Counted from the first letter of the stretch, positions 43,131 to 55,748 are shown. The stretch is DNA of 64,000 nucleotides from Desmodus rotundus (GCF_022682495.2 NC_071392.1:60337189-60401188), one strand, 5' to 3'. Notes: generated from the letters alone by a model not told the origin. Numbers and translations: made by a program.

Positions 43131-45546
43131 GATCATACACCATGACCAAGTGGGATTCATCCTAGGGATGCAAGGATGGTACAATATTCGCAAATCAATA
43201 AATATAATAGATAACATCAACAACAGCAAAGACAAAAATCACATGATCATATCAATAGATGCAGAAAAAGCATTTGATAAGATACAGCACCCATTCCTGA
43301 TAAAAACACTCAGCAAAGTGGGAATACAGGGAGAATTCCTCAATATAATAAAGACCATATGTGAGAGACCTACAGTCAACATCATACTCAATGGACAAAA
43401 ACTTAGAGCTTTCCCACTAAGATCAGGAACAAGACAAGGATGCTCTCTCTCACCACTCCTATTCAACATAGTATTGGAAGTCCTATCCTCAGCAATCAGA
43501 CAAGAAAAAGAAATAAAAGGCATCCAAATTGGAAAGGAGGAAATGAAACTGTCACTGTTTGCAGATGACATGATAGTGTACATGGAAAATACTATAGACT
43601 CCACCAAAAAACTACTTGACCTAATAAATGAATTTGGCAAAACAGCTGGATACAAAGTCAATACTCAGAAATCAAAGGCATTCCTGTACACCAACAATGA
43701 AACTGCAGAAACAGAAATCAGGAAAGAAATCCCATTTGATATAGCAACAAGAAAAATAAAGTACCTAGGAATCAACCTAACCAAGGAGGTAAAAGACCTG
43801 TACTCAGAAAACTACACAACACTGAAGAAAGAAATTAAGGAAGACACAAACAAATAGAAGCATGTACCATGCTCAAGGATTGGAAGAATTAACATCACCA
43901 AAATGGCCATACTACCCAAAGCAATTTATAGAGTCAATGCAATCCCTATTAGAGTACCCATGACATACCTCACAGATATAGAACAAACATTTCAGAAATT
44001 CATATAGAACCATAAACGACCCCGAATAGTTGCAGCAATTTTGAGAAAGAAGAACGAAGCAGGAGGGATCACAATACCTGATATCAAACTGTAATACAAA
44101 GCCAGTGTAATCAAAACAGCCAGGTACTGGCATCAAAACAGGCACATAGACCAATGGAACAGAACAGAGAGCCCAGAAATAAACTCAAGTCTTTATGGTC
44201 AATTAATATTTGACAAAGGAGGCAGGAGCATAAAATGGAGCAAAAACAGCCTCTTCAACAGATGGTGTTGGGAGATCTGGACAGCTACGTGCAAAAAAAT
44301 GAAACTCGATCACCAACTTACGCCATACACAAAAATAAACTCAAGATGGATAAAAGACTTAAATATAAGTCGTAACACCATAAACGTCCTAGAGGAAAAG
44401 ATTGGCAGGAAAATCTCAGACATTCTAAGCAGCAACATCCTCACAGACATGTCCCCTAAAGCAAGGGACATAAAGGAAAGAATAAACAAATGAGACCTCA
44501 TCAAAATAAAAAGCTTCTGCATGGCTAAAGAAAACAGCACCAAATTACAAAGAGAACCAACAGTATGGGAAAACATATTTGCCAATGATACCTCAGACAA
44601 GGGCCTGATCTCCAAAATATATAAAGAACTCACTCGACTCCACTCCAGGAAGACAAACAACCCAATTAAAAAATGGGCAAAGGACTTGAACAGACACTTC
44701 TCCAAGGAAGACATACAGAGGGCCCAGATACATATGAAAAGATGTTCAGCATCACTAGCCATCAGAGAGATGCAAATTAAAACCATAATCAGGTACCATC
44801 TCACACCAGTCAGAGTGGCCAACATAAACAAATCCACAAACAAATGTTGAAGAGGATGCAGAGAAAAGGGAACCCCAGTGCACTGTTGGTGGGAATGCAG
44901 ACTGGTGAGGTCACTGTGGAAAACAGTATGGAATTTCCTCAGAAAACTAAACATGGAACTGCCCTTTGACCCATCAATTCCGCTGCTGGGATTATACCCT
45001 AACAACCCTGAAACACCAATCCTAAAGAACCTGTGCACCCCAATGTTCATAGCAGCACAATTTACAATAGCCAAGTACTGGAGGCAACCTAAGTGCCCAT
45101 CAGCAAACGAGTGGATCCAAAAACTATGGTATATTTACACAATGGAATTCTATGCAGCAGAGAGAAAGAAGGAGCGTATACTCCTTGCAACAGCATGGAT
45201 GGAACTGGAGAGCATTATGCTAAGTGAAATAAGCCAGGTGGTGAGGGACAAATACCATATGATCCCACCTTTAACTGGAACATAATAAATAGAAGAAAAA
45301 AGGAAACAAAATATAACCAGAGACATTGAAGTTAAGAACAATCTAACAATGGGCAGGGGGGACTGGGGAGGGGACAGTGAGGAGATGGGATTACAGGAAC
45401 TACTATAAAGGACACAAGACAAAATCAAGGGGGCGGGTGGAGGTGGGGGAGGGAGGAGGGTTAAGCTGGAGTGGGGGCGGTGGCATGGGGAGAAAAGGCA
45501 CACAACTGTAATTGCATAACAATACAAAATTAAAATGAAAAAAAAT
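43018..45546 (+). mobile_element. L1 insertion with complex 5' junction, 2.5 kb
   Basis: A sense L1 made of ORF2 from RT to stop, 3'UTR and A-rich tail. The perfect 12-base repeat AGGTAAATGGAT at 43006-43017 and 45547-45558 flanks it, and the old L1 reads through. The 5' end does not start with L1 sense sequence: first a short antisense ORF1 piece, then a reversed copy of about 60 bases of the neighbouring target, and only at about 43131 the sense ORF2. The end of the 3'UTR reads AACAATACAAAA in place of the usual AACAATAAAA. Related to the antisense copy at 18276-21267. Confidence 0.9.
43131..45285 (+). pseudogene. L1 ORF2 pseudogene: reverse transcriptase to C-terminus
   Basis: Sense frames at 43150-43857, 44299-44493, 44521-44850 and 44878-45285 together give the RT palm onward: [32 protein letters not shown], the active site [11 protein letters not shown], then [10 protein letters not shown] and the C-terminal [10 protein letters not shown] with the stop after PPLTGT. 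The region 43858-44298 has several stops and shifts (for example TAG after EDTNK). The first Cys of the terminal motif is followed by a stop (TGT then TGA). The endonuclease is absent. Catalytic Asp residues are intact, but the frame is broken. Confidence 0.9.
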
Positions 45547-45890
45547 AGGTAAATGGATAAAACAGTGATATATTCAAACAAAGGACTGTTATTGTGATAA
45601 AAAGAAATGATCTATTAAGCCACAAAAAGGCATGGGGGAACCCTAATTGAATACCACTGAGTGAGTGAAGATATCTGAAAAAGCTATATAATGTATGATT
45701 TCAACTATATGATATTCTGGAAAAAGCAAAACTGTAGAGACTGAAAAAGATCAGTGGTTGCAGGGGTCAGGATGCAGGAAGGGAGGGATGAATATATGAA
45801 GCATAGGAGATTTTCAGGGTATCTTTATTTTAAGATAGGTATTTCATTTTGACTTAATAGCATAAGCAGTAAAATCTTAAATAAATAAAT
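45547..45890 (+). mobile_element. Old sense L1, third piece (ORF2 end and 3'UTR)
   Basis: Continues the copy at 40420-43017 with GGTAAATGGATAAAACAGTG, AAAGAAATGATCTATTAAGC and a 3'UTR that ends near AAATCTTAAATAAATAAATG. Confidence 0.82.
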
Positions 45891-46612
45891 GAAATATATT
45901 TTTATAAGCAAAATCATTGTATAGTACTGAACTATTCATCTTTATTGAGTTGTTTGTGGCTTCTTTTCTTTTCTTTAGAATACATTTTATGAGGTTCACT
46001 ATTTCAGAAACACTTTTCTACTTAAGTGGCACTTTAATTTGTTAATTTTAACATTGGTATGTTATAAAAGAAATGAATAACACATATGCTCTTTATATTC
46101 TTTCTTTGAATAGAAAATTTTCAATTATAGTTTCTGTTTAAATAAATAGTGAGGACTTCTTTCTAGTCCTTTTAAAATTTTTCTTCTGTTTTTAATTTCT
46201 CTCCCCCTTCCTCTTTTTCCTCCTCACTTCTTTCTTTCTTTTTCTTTCTTCCTCTCTTTCCCTTTCTTTTCTCTTTCTTCCTTTCTTCCTTCCTTCCTTC
46301 CCTTCTCTCTCTTCCTTCATTTTATATTCAATTTTTAATTTTCTAGAAGTAAATATAATCATATTTAACTGGTTGACATTAACAGAAAACAGGATATTTA
46401 TTCAGAAGAATGAAATATAAAAAAATGCCTTTTTCTTCTTTCTCAAATGTCTTCTTTCTCAAAAAAGGAAGATGGGGTTGCATCTGTTGATACTGAATTT
46501 ATTTTTTATTGATTCTCTGAAAACTTGGCTTTTGTAAAATATATGTGAATTTTCTTTATTTTGGACAAAACCCAGATTATCAAGGAGTTATATTTTAAAC
46601 ATGTTCAACTAA
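45891..46612. other. Unrecognised sequence with a polypyrimidine tract
   Basis: No gene was recognised. The C/T tract is listed separately. Confidence 0.6.
46193..46318. repeat. Polypyrimidine tract (TTTC/CCTT)n, about 125 bases
   Basis: Almost uninterrupted C/T, with CTTTCTTTCTTTTTCTTTC and TTCCTTCCTTCCTTCCC blocks and only a few purines. Such tracts can adopt triplex DNA; nothing here shows a role. Confidence 0.9.
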
Positions 46613-47466
46613 TAGACACTTCTCCAAGGAGTACATACAAAGGGTCCAGATACATATGAAAGGATGCTCGGCATCACTAGCCATCAGAGGGAAGCAAATT
46701 AAAACCACAATGAGATACCACTTCACACTGGTCAGAATGCCATCATAAACAAAGCAACAAACAAGTGTTGGAGAGGCTGTGGAGAAAAGGGAACCCTAGT
46801 GCCCTGTTGGTGGGATTGCAGACTGGTGCAACCACTGTGGAAAACAGTATGGAATTTCCTCAGAAAACTAAAAATGGACCTGCCCTTTGACCCAGTAATT
46901 CCACTGCTAGGATTACATCCTAAGAACCCTAAAACACCAATCCAAAAGAACCTATGTACTGCAATGTTCATAGCAGCACAATTTATAATAGCCAAGTGCC
47001 GGTAGCAACCTAAGTGCCCATCAGTAAATGAATGGATTGAAAAACTATGATATATTTACACAATGGAATACTACGCAGCAGAAAGAAAGAAGGAGTTCCT
47101 ACCCTTTGCCACAGCATGTATGGAACTGGAAAGCATTATGTTAAGTGAAATAAGCCAGGCAGTGAAAGACAAGTACCATATGAGGTCACCTTTTAGTGGA
47201 ACCTAATCAACAAAACGAATTGGCAAGCAAAATGTAACCAGAGACATTGAAATAAAGAACAAACTGAGTTACCAGAAAGGAGGGGGCAGAGGGATAATAG
47301 GGGAAAGGGTGAAGGGTTTTCAGGAACAACTATAAAGGACACATGGATAAATGAAGGGGGGGAGGAATCAGGGGAGGGAATTGGGGATGACTGGGGTGAG
47401 GGGATAGGTGGGGAGAAAAGGCAGAAAACTCTACTTGAACAACAATAATTTTTTAATGCAAAAAAT
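46613..47466 (+). mobile_element. L1 insertion, 5' truncated, sense
   Basis: The last part of ORF2 (frame 46799-47005 with [20 protein letters not shown] and [11 protein letters not shown]), then 3'UTR ending CTTGAACAACAATAA. The 16-base repeat AAACATKTTCAACTAA flanks it (46597-46612 and 47467-47482, one mismatch). ORF2 is interrupted by stops. Confidence 0.93.
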
Positions 47467-47559
47467 AAACATTTTCAACTAAGAATTATTTTTGAAGCAT
47501 ATTTTTCTTTGCCCTATTGAAATTTTGGGAATAAAATCAGATTTTGTCTCAAAAACTAG

Positions 47560-47740
47560 CCGTTTCTCCATGTCTGTGTGACTCAATTGGTTGTAGCATC
47601 CTCCTATTCAATTCCAGTACAAAAGGCAACTGATCTATATTTCTGTCTCACATTGATGTGTCTCTCTCTCTCTCTCTTTCCCTCCCTGCCCATCCTTCTC
47701 TCTCTAAAGTCAGTAATACATATCCTCAGGTAAGGATTTA
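47560..47740 (+). mobile_element. Degenerate VES-type SINE
   Basis: GTGTGACTCAATTGGTTGTA, AAAGGCAACTGATCTATATT, then a CT-rich stretch (TCTCTCTCTCTCTTTCCC) and TCTCTCTAAAGTCAGTAAT follow the VES order in sense. The middle block is shortened. An older copy than the others. Confidence 0.78.
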
Positions 47741-48155
47741 AAGAAAGCTATGTTTCTTTAGAGCACCATAATTATTTTTTTTCTAAATTGAAGAGATACA
47801 ACACAATACTTAGAATTTATTTATAACCTATTTTAAGTATACCATGGAGTAAAGAGTTCCATTTTTGTGGTATTGTTTTTAGGGGGGTGTCAAAAAATGA
47901 ACTGGTTTCCTCTGTAACATATTCTTTAAAAATTGATCTTGGGTAAGTTTTTCATGTGATTAAAATTTTTCTTATGTGGTTATATGAAGTTAAATGATCA
48001 AACATAAAAAATACCAGGCACATAGCAACACTTAATTAATGGTAGTGGTCTTCCTTGCTCTTTATTATCTGTATGTAGAGGTTGGTGCATATAAATAAAT
48101 GTGTGTATATGTTTGCATATATGTGCTTATATGCACATATATGTCTGTGTCTGTA

Positions 48156-48190
<35 letters not shown>

Positions 48191-50160
48191 ATCAGTATCT
48201 CTCTCTAACTTTCCCTATGTATCTATGTGCATATGTATATGTATATATATACATTTTATATGGCAATGTGCATACAGTATGTAGCCATTCGTTTTATTTT
48301 TTAAGTTTCAAAACAGAGAACTCTTCTGATAGGGATATAATTCTAGAATTTAAGAAATATAAATTCTGTCACCACATGAAAAAAGTTAAAAAGTTATTTT
48401 GTGCCATAATATTTCTGTTACTTTACATTAACTTACCTGGAATGTTTATACATTATTAAAAGAAGATCTAAAGAATATTTGTGCTTTAAAAAAAGTAAAT
48501 TTCCAGCAGGCAATAGAAGTTTTTTATTCCTTCAATGTGTAATTCAGAGAAGGATATACTACTATAATTTTTTTTAAGTTAAAAAAAGATGTGTATAGGT
48601 TAACTTGAGAATATGTGTGGGAATATGGTAAACAAGATACTCTATTTATGAAATATATGAAAAGATATTTCAGTTTTAACAAGATAAAAATGCAAGGTAG
48701 GAATTGCATCTTTCTGGAAAATTGATATTCATTTGACTTCTCACTAAATAGCAAGACACTAGTTTCTTGGGTCAGCTTTGTAGAATTGTCTTAATAACTA
48801 ATTTGCATATTTGTAGAATTGTAATTCAACAAAATGAGGTGTAATGCTCTATGTTCTATTATAATGATGTAGGCTTTTTAGCAAAAGCAGATCGTATATC
48901 TGGTCTAAATATCTTATCTGAATTTGTGTCTTGTGACTGCTATTGACTACCTCAAATTTTAACTAATTGGTTGTTCTCAGATACTAAAGGGAAGGTTGTA
49001 AGAAAGAGACAGAATGTTTAAATGCAAGGATAAATATCTATTAAGCTAAGTATTTATCATGAAAGCCTGAGCTCTTGGCTTTAACTGATTATTTTTAAAA
49101 ATAAAGGCAAACTATACAGTTAAAACTCATCTTTTCTCTATACCTCTTCAGATTTTAAAGTCAAGATAGTTAAGACAATATTTCTTGTTAAACACAAGAG
49201 AGATAGATGGTAACCACCAAGTGTCTATGAAGAACCAGTTAGTTATCCATTGAGTCCACTTCAAGTTAATAATCCAAAGGATATCTGGGACAAGGAGACT
49301 GACTACTCCTGGATTGATTTATTTTTTAATGGGTATATCAATGATCTTGTTTCATAGAGGTGACAATTCTACCCATGCAACCATTATTAGTTATGTGCTC
49401 CATTTTGAATATAGGCCTATGGAGCAACATAAAAGAGTATGAAGTGGTCTTGAGTTAGATATTAACCAATAGTTTGAAGGTATATTGTATATTCTACATA
49501 GAAAGGACCTAAGGGTCATTTCTGCTGAATTCTTAAGAGTTTAATGAATTTTTTATTGTATAACTTAAAATGCCTAAATTATCATCTTGCAAGTAAGAGT
49601 GTACCATGTTTCTATATATGGAGTATATTTTAGGTTTGTCTGAAAGGTATTAAATATATAAGTATTAAAAATATAAAATAAACACTCATCTGCCATTTCA
49701 GATAACTGAAGCTATAGAAAACCATTTATTAATCTGCTGATCTGGGCAAATTAGTTAGGAATGTTTTTCACTGAAATTTATTTTGAATGTTCTCTTTAGC
49801 CTAGAATCTCAAGTAATAACTGTAAGATTTTTATTTTACAATATTGAAAACATACAGAAAATAATACAAAAAGCATCCACATATTTAGAATAGACATGTT
49901 AATATTTTATTGTATTTTTTCAGGTCCTACTCCCTCCTTTTAAGAAATACAATGCCATAACATAGTAGAAGCTGTGTGGTCTCATCTTGTTCCCTTTTCT
50001 CTCTGGAAATATTTAGTATATTGAAAATGGTGTTTATATTCTTACACTTTAGTTTATTTGTGACTTTAAAATTTATATGTGGCATATGAAATCTGCCTTT
50101 CCAAAAAATGCTTCTTTCAAAATTATGTTTTGGGGATTTATTCATGATACACACAGGTCT
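47741..50160. other. Unrecognised A/T-rich sequence
   Basis: Apart from a microsatellite at 48156-48188 nothing was recognised. The stretch 49830-49930 (CATACAGAAAATAATACAAA) may be an old L1-type tail, but is too short to call. Confidence 0.55.
48156..48188. repeat. (CT)n(AT)n microsatellite
   Basis: Adjacent CT and AT dinucleotide runs; the surrounding TATATG/CATATA text is also alternating purine-pyrimidine. Confidence 0.93.
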
Positions 50161-50164
50161 GATT

Positions 50165-50950
50165 TCTTAGGTTTTTTTTTTTAAGTAAGCATTTGTTGAA
50201 GTACATGTACATTTATGATTTTTTTATTTGTATTTAGACAACTGCAAAAATTATAAATATACATATTGATGAATTTTCACAGAATTAATACATCTATGTA
50301 GTCAGTGCCCAACTCAAGAAATTGCTTCCCAGTCTTTTTCCACTTGTAGTTATTGTCTTTCTCCAGTTCCCCACCAGGGAAACCAGATTATGACCTCTAG
50401 CAATATACATTAGTTTTGTCTGTTTTTGAACTTCATATAAATTGAATTATTTAGCATATAGTTTTTCTGTCTGGCATCTATTTATTAATATTAGGCTTAT
50501 GAGCTTTCTTCATTTTATTGTGGGTAGTTAAGTGTCTTTCCTAAGTGCTACCTAGTATCTCATTATATGAAATTACCATTGTTTATTTCCATTCTATTTT
50601 GGGGTCTTTGGGTTGTTTTTCTGGTTTGGGCTATTAAGAATAATACTACTCTAATTTGATTCTTATACATGTATGTCCTTTACATATTATGCATATCTGT
50701 ATAGCTGGAGTAGAATTTTTGTATAATGGTATATCTGTGTAATTGTTTCAGCTTAGTGTCTGTTATCCTAGGTTATCTGTATCATAGTGTCAACACTAGT
50801 AGATATTGTCAAGCACTCTTTTAAAGTGGTTGTCCCAATTTACCCTCTTACCTTATATATATGAGAGTTCAAGTTGCTCCACATCTTACCAACACTGATC
50901 TTGTCTTCTTTTTTAAAAATTTTTGCTCTTTTGTTGGGTAATAATTCTAT
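50165..50950 (-). mobile_element. Ancient L1 (L1M-like) 3' end, antisense
   Basis: Text such as TGATGAATTTTCACAGAATT, GTAGTCAGTGCCCAACTCAA and CTTACCAACACTGATCTTGT follows the antisense 3' part of old mammalian L1 subfamilies. It is strongly diverged, with no frame and no visible target duplication. Confidence 0.75.
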
Positions 50951-51529
50951 TTTAACTCCTCTATATTCCATGGTTTGAATAAAGCCTGGCTATTTTAAAA
51001 TCCCTTCTTCAGTACCTGAACAATTTGGTTGTTTACCATTGTTTATTATTCCATACAGTACTGCAATGAAATTTATCATTTTTGTGCATGTTTGAGAATT
51101 TCTCTATAGTTATAACTTGGAATAGAATGCTTAAATTTTAGAATATCACATATTTATTAATACTGTTAGACCATAAAAAATAAATTATACAAATCAGTTT
51201 ACTACAAATTATATACATCAAGTTCAGAATATAAATGTTGCCTCTTTGAAAGTCATTATGTAAAGCATAATACCATAGGACTCGGAGAAAATTTAGTGGG
51301 GAGAGATGAAATGTCTCCTGGTATACAGATTAAATAAAACTTTCATTATTATGGTTTTCATTGTTAAGTGAATCATAATTATATTGTTTAAAATGCTCAT
51401 TCTAGTGCCCATCACAGTTCATGTGAATGCTTTCAAGTTCAGCTTACAGTAGTTTCTATCAAACATTGAGATTTCTTTCTTTACTAGAGTTCTGTTTTTC
51501 CCCACATAGCAGTCATTGCATGTATTTTT
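50951..51529. other. Unrecognised sequence
   Basis: No gene or repeat recognised. Confidence 0.55.
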
Positions 51530-52106
51530 ATCTTGGTTTTTTTTTTTGTTTTTTTTTTTTTTTACAGCTGATGTACTACATTCTATTAGTTTCAGTTGTA
51601 TAACCCAGTGATCAGGTTTTTATGTAACTTATGAAGTGATCACCCCAATAAATCTAGTACTGATCTGACACCATATATACTTATTATGATACTATTGACT
51701 CTACGCCCTATGCTGTACTTCATATCCCCATGACTATTTTTAGTTACCAATTTGTACTTCTAAATCCCTTCAACTTCATAACCCATCCACCCAACCTTCC
51801 TCCTGTGAGGCAATCCACAAAGTGTTCTCTATGAGTCTGTTTCTGTTCTGCTTCTTTATTTTCTTTTTTAGATTCCACATATAAGTAAAATCAGTTGGCA
51901 TTTATCTTTCTCAGTCTGACTTAGCATAATGTCCTTTAGGTTCATCTATGTTGTTTTAGATGGCAAAATTTTATTTTTTGATATGGCTGAATCATATTCC
52001 ATTGTATGTACTCACCATTCTTCTTTATTCATCCTATTGATAGACACCTAGGCTGCTTTTATATATTGGCCATTGTAAATAATGCTGCAATAAACATATG
52101 AATGTA

Positions 52107-52863
52107 TGAGGACTTTCCATAAAGTACCCATTCATGTAATATGAAAAATAGAGACATTTATTAAAGAAGATATAAGATACAAGAAACATTGTACATAGGA
52201 TAATGTGGACTCAGTTCCCTTCAAAGTAGGCACCTTGGGACCTCACACAGTTCTCCCAATGGCAGCCTGATGTTCCTTCTGCTCTGGTAGAGGAAGATGC
52301 AAAACAAATTTTGCCATAACACATTTCATGCCAAGATCCAGTGTCAAATATGTCAGACACAGTAGGTTTTGGAATCCCCAGATCAGCTTCTAGTTCTCTC
52401 ACTGTCAGTCTCCAATCTTTGTTGATTGCAGCCTGTACATGTTGAACATTCTCAGGTGTTCTGCTTGTTGTAGGCCTTCTAGAACATGGATCACTTTCAA
52501 CAGGTTCTTGACCATCTTTGAAGTGTATGTGCCACATTTTTATTTGGGCAGCACTCATTGCACTGTCCCTGAGAGCCTTCTAAATCATCCAAATAGTTTC
52601 TGCAGAGGAATGTTCAAGCTTAATGAAAAATTTTGTGCAGATTCACTGCTCTACTTGCTCAGACATTTTGAATGTTATGGTTACACAGTACACATGCTCA
52701 CTCAACAGCATCTACCACCCCCACTGACTAATACAGTGAAGTTGTCATTGTTCATATATGCACATTCCAATCCACTCTACTTGGATGCTAGGTCACATCA
52801 ATATCATGCAAACTGTTCTTGTTATATTAACAATAGTTAGATATTTTCCAAACAGACCTCTCA
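52107..52863 (-). mobile_element. Mariner DNA transposon, internally deleted
   Basis: The left end TGAGGACTTTCCATAAAGTA follows a TA (52105-52106), and a decayed inverted counterpart ends at 52863 (CAGACCTCTCA) before the next TA. L1 ORF2 text continues across it. About 760 bases remain of the usual 1.3 kb. It encodes a broken transposase on the minus strand. Confidence 0.83.
52206..52666 (-). pseudogene. Mariner transposase pseudogene, N-terminal DNA-binding half fused to the C-terminal tail
   Basis: Starting at the ATG 52664-52666 the frame reads MSEQVEQ, stop, then FIKLEHSSAETIWMI, stop, then an open run from MSAAQIKMWHIHFKDGQEPV through ESDPCSRRPTTSRTPENVQH and LTVRELEADLGIPKPTVSDI. These are the paired helix-turn-helix regions that bind the terminal repeats, with the GRP-like linker (SRRP). 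Near DIFDTGSWHEMCYGK the frame shifts, and soon after it jumps to a C-terminal tail (NCVRSQGAYFEGN). The catalytic DDD domain is deleted, so it cannot cut DNA. Confidence 0.88.
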
Positions 52864-53249
52864 TATGTGCTTTTCTATTGTGTTTTAGGTTTCTTCAAAT
52901 AAATACCCAGAATGGATTTGCCAGATCCTTTTTTGTCAATTGTTATAACCTTTGTTTTAAAGTCTATTTTGGCTGATACAAGTATTACTACCCCAGATTT
53001 TTATGTCCATATTCATAAGCTATCTTTTTCCATTCCTTTACTTTCATTATGTGTGTGTCTTTTGATCTGAAGTGAGTCTCTTATAAATAGTATATGTAAG
53101 GGTCTTGTTTTCTTATCCATTCAGTCACTATATATATTTTCATTGGAGTATTTAATCCATTTGCATTTAAAGTAATTGTTGATAGATATGGTTTTTATTG
53201 TCATTTTACTATTCATATTTTTTATCTTTTTTCTTCTTCTGAAAGAAGA

Positions 53250-54190
53250 CCCTTTATTATTTCTTTTAATACAAGTTTGGTGGTGATGGACTCCTTTAGC
53301 TTTTTCTTGTCTGGGAAGCTCTTTATCTATCCTTCAAGTCTAAATGGTAGCTTTGCTGTGTAGGGTAATCTTGGTTGTAGGTCCTTGCTTTTCATCACTT
53401 TGAATATTTTGTGCCAGTCCCTTCTGGATCACAAAGTTTCCATTGAGAAATCAGCTGATAGTATTATGGGAGCTCCCTTATAGGTAACTAACTGCTTTTT
53501 TCTTGCTGCCTTTAAGATTCCCTCTTTGTCTTTAACTTTTGGCATTTTAATTATGATGTGTCTTGGTGTGGGCCTCTTTGGGTTCATCTTTTTGGAACTC
53601 TTTGTGCCTTCCTGGACTTGTATGTCTATTTCCTTCACCAAGTTAAGGAAGTTCATTATCTTTTCAAATAGGTTTCCACCTTCTTTCTCTTTCTCTTCTC
53701 CTTCTGGCAACCCCATGATGCAAATGTTGATACTCTCAAAGTGTCCCAAAGGCTCCTTACACTATCCTCATTTTTTTTGGATTTTTTTTCCTACTCTGAT
53801 TGGGTGTTTTCTGTTTCCTTATCTTCCAAATTTCTGATTTGATCCTCTGCTTCACCTACTACACTGTTGATTTCTTGTAGTGTATTTTCCATTTCAGTTA
53901 GTGTAGTCTTTATTTCTGACTTTCTTTTTTCATGGTTTCATGTCCTTTTTTATGCTGTTGAAGTTCTCACTAAGTTCCGTGAACATCCTTATAACCATTA
54001 TTTTTAACTCTGTGTCTGGTATTTTGATTGCTTCCATTTCATTTACTTCTTTTTTTGGAGATTTCTCCTGTTTTTTGTTGTTGTTGTTTTTTGTTTGTTT
54101 TTTATTTGGGAACTGTTTCTTTGTTTTCCCATTTTGTTTGCTTCCATGTGTTTCTGTGCTTTAGGTAAAGTGCTATGTTTGGTTTTGGTA
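53250..54190 (-). pseudogene. L1 ORF1 remnant
   Basis: The frame 53429-53749 retains INICIMGLPEGEEKEKEGGN (RRM-like) and RHIIIKMPKVKDKEGILKAA with YKGAPIILSADFSMETL (C-terminal domain). The coiled-coil side (to about 54190) is out of frame. RNA-binding protein in origin; not functional. Confidence 0.85.
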
Positions 54191-55527
54191 GAGTGGTTAT
54201 ATGTCATAGGTGTCCTTTAAGTCCCAGTGGCACAGCCTCCCCAGTCACATGAGCCAGTCACTCCATGTGGGCTATGTGCACCCTCCTATTTTAGTTGAAC
54301 ATTGATTGCTGTTGGGAAGCCACTGGGAGGGGTTGATCCCCACCCCCTGCTGATCAGCTGTAAGGACTGGCTGTAACTACAGTGGAGGAGCTGCTGTGCA
54401 GGGGCTGATCCCATGGAGTAGGACTTCCTTTAGTGGGGTTTCATTGCCTGCCGAGTCTGCTACTTCAGTGTGTTGCTCATGGAGGTGGTTGAGTTATAAT
54501 CTGGCATGCTCTGAAGCTATCCACCAAGTGTGCTATTTTTGGCGCCTCCCAGGATGCATAGGCCAAGGTCAGCTACTGCCTGCACTATGCCTGGGGCCAC
54601 CTGTCATGAGCTGAAGAGAGATCAGCAGATGGGTGCTACTTGTACTGGGTTTGGAGGTGCCCAGGGGAGGCCAACTTGCAAAATGAAGCTGGCTGCCACT
54701 AGTGCCAGGAGGCCAGAATCTGCTTGTTTGAGAGATTTTAGGAAAGTTTGAATCAGGGGCCAAGAGAGGATATTTGTATGGAAAAGCTACTGGACATGGA
54801 TTTGGTAGGCCTGCAGGTTGGGTGGGGCAGGGTTTCATGAAATCACCAGAGTGGGGAAAACAGTGTTAGCCAGTGTAATGGGAACTCAGGTATGGTACCT
54901 ATCTACTGGTTCTGTGGACAAAGGGTTCAAAATGGTCTCTGTCAGCACTACTGTCTGGGAGAAAATTGACTCTCCAGCCCTGGTCCTGAAGCTAAACAAT
55001 TTAGCTCTTTCCTCTATGTCCCACTTTCCTTTTGAGCAGCTTTGGAGCTCAGAGTGAAGGAGTCAGAGAAATCAAATTGTGGACCCTTTAAAAGGAATTC
55101 CTGGGATTTTAGAAGCTAGAATTTCTCAGTCTCAGCCACAATCTCCCCTTTCTTTTCCACAGCCAGAAGTTATGGGGACTTGTGTTCTAGGTGCTGGAAC
55201 CCTGGGGTTGGGATTCTGGTGTGGGTCTGGTACCCCTTGCTCTTTAGGGGGATCTCCATAGGCTATATATCCCTTCTGATTTTTAAGCACTGCACATGGG
55301 TATGGGACAACTAATTTTGTTTTGAGTCTCTGCCCCTCCAATGAGTCTCAATGTGTTTTTTTCTTTGTATTTTTAGTTAAAGTACTGATGTTCAGCTAGA
55401 TTTCACACAGTTGTAAATAATGGTTGTTCTGTAGTTTATCTGTAATTTAGATATGGTTGTGGGAGGTTCTGAGTACTGTGTTTACCTATACACAGCCACC
55501 TTGACTGAAAGCACAATCTTGATTTTT

Positions 55528-55734
55528 AATTTAATTTTTTATGTATTTTTTATTAATTGATTTGAGAGAGGGAGACCAAGAGAGAGAGAGTGGAAGAAAG
55601 AAACATCAATTTGTTCTCCCAGTCATTTACACATTGGTTGGTTGCTTCTTGTATGTGCCTTGACTAGAAATTAAACCTGCAAACTTGGTGTATCAGAATG
55701 AGGCTCTAATCAATGGTGCTATCTAGCCAGGGCC
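55528..55734 (-). mobile_element. VES-type bat SINE, older copy
   Basis: Minus-strand copy: TTTGAGAGAGGGAGACCAAG, GAAAGAAACATCAATTTGTT, GTATGTGCCTTGACTAGAAA and the end box TATCTAGCCAGGGC. The 14-base repeat CAATYTTGATTTTT (55514-55527 and 55735-55748, one mismatch) flanks it at the 5' end of the neighbouring L1. Confidence 0.9.
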
Positions 55735-55748
55735 CAATTTTGATTTTT

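Larger units (their letters stand above)
51530..55512 (-). mobile_element. L1 with most of ORF2 missing, interrupted by a mariner
   Basis: On the minus strand: 5'UTR (about 55512-54200, starting near CAAGGTGGCTGTGTATAGG), ORF1 (54190-53250), ORF2 endonuclease start (53200-52940), then a jump near 52935 to the last part of ORF2 (52930-51870) and the 3'UTR with a T-run at 51538-51563. A mariner at 52107-52863 sits in the ORF2 end. The reverse transcriptase is absent. The copy is older than the VES that follows at 55528. Confidence 0.83.

Noticed and set aside
44310..45074. A minus-strand open frame of 254 codons
   Set aside because: Antisense of the sense L1 at 43018-45546; same shadow protein as at 18779.
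46193..46318. Polypyrimidine tract as a branch-point or regulatory site
   Set aside because: Long simple C/T repeat without neighbouring exon or promoter signals.
48082..48459. A 125-codon frame with Tyr/Ile repeats
   Set aside because: Encoded by CT/AT microsatellite sequence; no gene signals.
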